Shown one piece after another: positions 60,418 through 64,000 of a DNA stretch of 64,000 bases (position 1 is its first letter; each line of letters begins with the position of its first letter). Source of the stretch: Copromyces sp. CBS 386.78 (lineage: Eukaryota; Ascomycota; Sordariomycetes; Sordariales; Sordariaceae); the NCBI GenBank assembly GCA_030685235.1, contig MU839096.1, positions 124,001-188,000 on the forward strand, read 5' to 3'. The notes beneath the pieces were generated by a model. The model saw only the letters and a list, made by a program, of their open reading frames with translations. It made no database searches and was not told the origin of the DNA. A program made the translations under genes and the position numbers.

Positions 60418-62250
60418 TCACGAAGAAACCCCCCTCCACCCATACCCCCCATCAATATTAACCCAGTTCCCCTTCTCCACCGCGCTCTCCCAGCCCATCA
60501 TAACCGCCAACAGCCTGCACCCCACCGCACTAACCGTGCAAATCACCACGTCGCTCGCGTCCGCCAGCACAGCCAAGTCCATCATGTACGCGCGGCCCAC
60601 CAGGCTCCTAAGCCGGATCGCATCCGCCGACGGTCTCTTCTTGTGAGCCTCCACGTCCGCGCTCGAGCTGGACTGGCCCAGGTTCCAGAACATGGCCGAG
60701 AAAAACCCGCCCTCCCAGCCGAACGCCTCGTCGTGGAACTTGTGCATCACGTTCCTGTCGAGCTCGGGCTGCTTCATCTCCTGCTTGGCGGCGAGCTTGA
60801 TGCGCTCCTGCGCGAGGCTTGCCCCCTTCAGCTCCGAGGCTTGGTAGATCATGGGGTCGTCTGAGGCCAAGATCATGAGGCTGTGTTTTTTTGCGACGGC
60901 GTCCTCGGCGCCGTGCGGGCCCGTGTGGTTGAACTTGTCTTCGAGGATCTCGCGCGCGGTCTCGGCGTAGATGTTGATGGGCACGTAGGAAGAGCGGTAC
61001 TGGAACTCGAACGGGTGGCGGTCGCCGCGGCGGACGTGGATGCCGATCGCCAGGCCGTTTTGTTTTCCTTTGGTTTTCGGAACGATCCGCCTGGCCATGA
61101 GGTCGCGGACGCGGTTGTCGACGTAGACGTTGTCGTCTTTGTTGAGGCGGAAGAGCGCGTCGTGGCCGAGGCGGGCGAGGTTGAACATGTTCTTTTGCGC
61201 GACCGGTTCTAGTCGCTTTAGTGGGTCGTCAGAGGGGGCGCCGACAAGCGTCTCACCGAAAACGTCGATGGCGGTCCAGGTGGAAACGACCAGGTGACGG
61301 GCTTCGAGTGGGCAGGGGAGCATCTCGTGTCGTGGAGGCGGTCCGCAGTCCTCGCGAGGTGGTGCTTGGAAAATGTCCATGTACTTCCCGTAGCCCCAGC
61401 GGCTGTCGTCGATGAAGAAGGCGCGGCCTTCTTTTTGCGCCAATCCGTAGGCCGTCCAGAGCATCATCAAAGTCTTTCCCAAACCGGCATCGTCTGACTC
61501 GAGAACAAACGTCAAGCTTTTCTCGCAGACAGGCTTCGGTATCCCCCCTTCTACGGTTTCACCCACTAGAGTCTTCACCGCGTCTTGCGATCTGTCCGCC
61601 GGCGCGGCGGGTAGGTACCCAGCCTGCTGGGCTTCCTTCACATCGACAAAGTGGGAGTCCGTCGTGTCAAACAGAAACCCCAAATATGTTTGTTGTATAC
61701 TGCCTTTCTGTGATCGCATCTGCTGCACCCGCTCCGCCGTCTCCCGGCACTTTTCACACACATCTGCAAACTGCTCGGCGGTTAGAGGGAACTCGGATCC
61801 TTGGGGTATCGAAACTGTCCAGCTGGTCCTGCCCCGTGAATCGGTCAACAAGATGGGAGCGGGGTGATCTGGTAGGTCGGCTCGTGACACTAGAGAGTGG
61901 TCATACGGCCGAGAAAGGAATCCGAGCACCGGGCTCTGTGTGAATAACCACTTGATCGCGTAGAAAACAAAAACGAGTCCGCATGTGTACAGGATGTAAC
62001 GGACAACCCTCCTGGGCCGGACGTATCCCGCAAATCCTTTGGACGGTTTGCGCGGCGGAGGCGAGAGTGATGGTAGACCCGGTGAAGGTGGAGGAGAGAA
62101 CATGAGGTGGTCGAAGTTGAAACGAGAAGATGTCGCAGAGAGGGGGCCCTTGTCGTAGTGGTAGGAGGCAGCCCTCCGCAGGTTGATTCGGGGCGGAGAG
62201 ATAATCATTTTGGAGTGTCTCGTCCTACCTAAGTCGAGAGTAGGTGGCAT
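60418..62250 (-). CDS. Type II membrane glycosyltransferase, fucosyltransferase-like
   Basis: A single exon encodes 610 residues. A Pro/Ser-rich cytosolic tail of about 80 residues ends in basic RPRR and is followed by one membrane span (about 82-103, VVRYILYTCGLVFVFYAIKW), giving a Golgi-type type II topology. The lumenal part has the glycosyltransferase signature IGIHVRRGDR at about residues 402-412, the nucleotide-sugar motif of alpha-1,6- and O-fucosyltransferases. Further family-like blocks are DDAGLGKTLMMLWTAYGLA, FFIDDSRWGYGKYMDIF, ILASDDPMIYQASEL and a C-terminal DASDVVICTVSAVGCRLLAV resembling the conserved acceptor-site region. A cysteine-containing stem follows the membrane span. 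Acceptor and exact linkage cannot be deduced, and fungi often lack fucose, so the sugar donor may differ. An internal Met at residue 15 could also serve as the start. Confidence 0.85.
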   Translation of the reverse strand: MPPTLDLGRTRHSKMIISPPRINLRRAASYHYDKGPLSATSSRFNFDHLMFSPPPSPGLPSLSPPPRKPSKGFAGYVRPRRVVRYILYTCGLVFVFYAIKWLFTQSPVLGFLSRPYDHSLVSRADLPDHPAPILLTDSRGRTSWTVSIPQGSEFPLTAEQFADVCEKCRETAERVQQMRSQKGSIQQTYLGFLFDTTDSHFVDVKEAQQAGYLPAAPADRSQDAVKTLVGETVEGGIPKPVCEKSLTFVLESDDAGLGKTLMMLWTAYGLAQKEGRAFFIDDSRWGYGKYMDIFQAPPREDCGPPPRHEMLPCPLEARHLVVSTWTAIDVFGETLVGAPSDDPLKRLEPVAQKNMFNLARLGHDALFRLNKDDNVYVDNRVRDLMARRIVPKTKGKQNGLAIGIHVRRGDRHPFEFQYRSSYVPINIYAETAREILEDKFNHTGPHGAEDAVAKKHSLMILASDDPMIYQASELKGASLAQERIKLAAKQEMKQPELDRNVMHKFHDEAFGWEGGFFSAMFWNLGQSSSSADVEAHKKRPSADAIRLRSLVGRAYMMDLAVLADASDVVICTVSAVGCRLLAVMMGWESAVEKGNWVNIDGGYGWRGVSS

Positions 62251-64000
62251 TTTTGGTGTGAATGTGCGAGGGACCGATGGCTACACAAGCGGAGGGTCCG
62301 TAGAGAAGTAAAGTGCGGGTGGCTTATTGCTGCGTCCAGAAGGAGCGTGTATATGGATCCAACTCTCAGAGTCGGTTGTTGGTCAAGTATGATATCCCGG
62401 TTCACGTCTCCGAGGCGAGACTACCGCAACCGGTGTGGATAAAGAATAGCAGGGCAATTCGGAAGCCGGTAAACGTAGTGTTCCTGTTTTTGGCAAGGAA
62501 AAAGGTGCGCCCAGAGGTTGACTGTCCAGCGACAATAGGGTCGAAGGGCGACGAGCAAGATTAATCTGCTCGGTAGAAGGTCGACATGCTTAATAACAGC
62601 CAGGTAGCGAAGTAGCACATGTGCAAATCCCAATCTAGGGGCTAGCGAGCGATGTTGAGTTTGACAGGCCCGGTTGATAAGTAGTTGAGGGATGTTCCGT
62701 GTCTTCCACGAACAGCGGCGGGGAAGGTAGTATAGGGGTTCACGGGACCCAGGTTCGAGGTTGAGAGAAAAAGGAGAGAAGGAGGGGTTGAGGGAGTTAA
62801 CAGTAGAATAGGATGAGCGGTGGAAGAAGCGAAACAGGGAGGATATGGAGATGCCAAAGGGAGATTCCCAGGCTTTCCCAACGTGAAGATCAATACACAA
62901 ATCCCAACCGTTCTGCCCCAGAACACCTTCCCTCGCGCAGACTCGCGAGGATGACGGGTTGGGGCAGTGTGGTGACCAGGTGAGGAAGGGGGACCGCTTG
63001 GTGGATTCCGCCGTGGATATTCAAGAGGGCCGGGTAAAGCGGATTGGCCAGAGGGGACCGGACAGACGACGATCGTCCCCAGATAGTCTGCAAGGGCCTT
63101 TAGCAGTTGAGCAGCGTCACAACCCAAGGATCACCATGGGCCGGGATGAGGGGGTTGCTCGTGAGATGAGGGGCCCTTTTTCGATGTGTAGATCTGCAGT
63201 AGGCGAAGCGTCGTCGTTTGAAAGCCGTTGGAGACTCGGAAGGGCGGAAACGATCTTGGGCAGATCTTTCCAGAAGAACGCAACCCCTCCAAGCAAGGTC
63301 AAGCGGAGCTCCAAGGGATAGGGACGGGATCGAAGGAGGTGGCGGCGGCGGCGGCGGCGGCGGCAGGCGGTTAGGATGACGTGAGGGGGTTAAAAAGAGG
63401 CACACCTTATTCGGGCTATGTCGAGCAAAAGCGATAATATGAATGGTGAGCTTGGTATATGGGGGCTACTATATGCTGAGCCATTGCCGTGTGTATGAGT
63501 TTCTGTCCCACGATGCACGAATGCGAGGGACTGGATGAGATGGGGCGGGGGAGGGTTGGCCGGGCATGAAAAGGAAAACGTTGTGACACCCATCGACCGT
63601 GGTGCTGAAACGCGCAAACGGGGCCGCCTGACAAGAATGGAAGCTGTGGAAAGCAAAACCACCTAACCCAGATGAAGGTTGCCGCCGCCGCCGCAGACGC
63701 GAACGGGACTACATACCGGGAGGGCAAATGCACCCGTCGTGACCTTTGATCATCACATCGACTTTGCCGAAACGACACTCGTCTCCTCCGTCTAGACTAG
63801 ATAACTGATGGAGCCCATGTGAGATTTGCAAATCAGAGCAAATGATAAGGGGTAATCATTAACCACTTTGATCTCCCAGGAGTGTGATGCCTCGCTGCAA
63901 TAAAAGCCGATTTTATTTACCCACAACATGTGCAAATGTTGGGGAATGGGGGGGAGGGAATGCGATCGTCCACTTGTCCACTTGGATCATACCTACCTAG
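62251..64000. other. Window end without a recognised gene
   Basis: About 1.75 kb upstream of the glycosyltransferase gene. Both strands carry short overlapping frames, GC-rich and G-rich purine stretches, and a GGC repeat near 63341-63363. No protein family, RNA gene or mobile element was recognised; it may hold the leader of a gene outside the window. Confidence 0.45.
63341..63363. repeat. GGC trinucleotide microsatellite
   Basis: About eight tandem GGC units are read directly in the gene-free right end. Confidence 0.85.

Overview
The window is nuclear DNA from a filamentous ascomycete, most likely a Neurospora/Sordaria-type member of the Sordariales. The genes are spaced, carry short GT-AG introns, and have long gene-free leaders. 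The minus-strand cyclophilin gene at 13.7-14.9 kb reads like the Neurospora csr-1 cyclophilin (recognised from memory, not searched). No tRNA, rRNA or CRISPR array was seen. Sixteen protein genes can be supported, and for most of them the splice phases were checked to close on a whole number of codons.

Layout: mrd1 (pre-rRNA processing, +) and an abaA-type TEA/ATTS regulator (+) fill 0.1-7.5 kb. After a 3.5-kb gap come a secreted protein whose predicted mature end is histidine (+), cyclophilin A/csr-1 (-), and an NCS1 nucleobase permease (-) whose frame is broken twice. Next are the TFIIA large subunit (-), CDC20 (-), a divergently placed Kelch+BTB Ral2-like protein (+), peroxisomal PEX13 (+), tRNA-dihydrouridine synthase DUS3 (-), a divergent Kelch protein (+) and the split-zinc-finger regulator SFP1 (-). 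A 9.2-kb gene-poor stretch (42.4-51.7 kb) follows and contains two short inverted-repeat DNA elements. The right end has the HIG1-type respiratory supercomplex factor RCF2 (+), a divergent ER-type Hsp70 ending in HDEL (-), sterol 14-alpha-demethylase erg11/CYP51 (-) and a type II membrane glycosyltransferase of the fucosyltransferase kind (-).

Most genes are unrelated housekeeping functions (ribosome biogenesis, transcription, cell cycle, peroxisome import, tRNA modification, respiration, sterol synthesis); nothing suggests a metabolic cluster or an operon-like unit.

The most unusual signals are in reading-frame architecture. The Hsp70 gene has an in-frame TGA between its substrate-binding part and a 150-codon open continuation that ends in HDEL. 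SFP1 has a TAG followed directly by 81 in-frame sense codons. csr-1 has a 64-codon open, basic, AUG-less leader in frame with its start. The two subterminally repetitive MITE-like elements, one with telomere-like repeats and one built of 16-bp palindromes, are the clearest mobile DNA. Several frame breaks (NCS1, Hsp70) lie in or next to homopolymer runs, so sequencing or assembly error must be excluded first.
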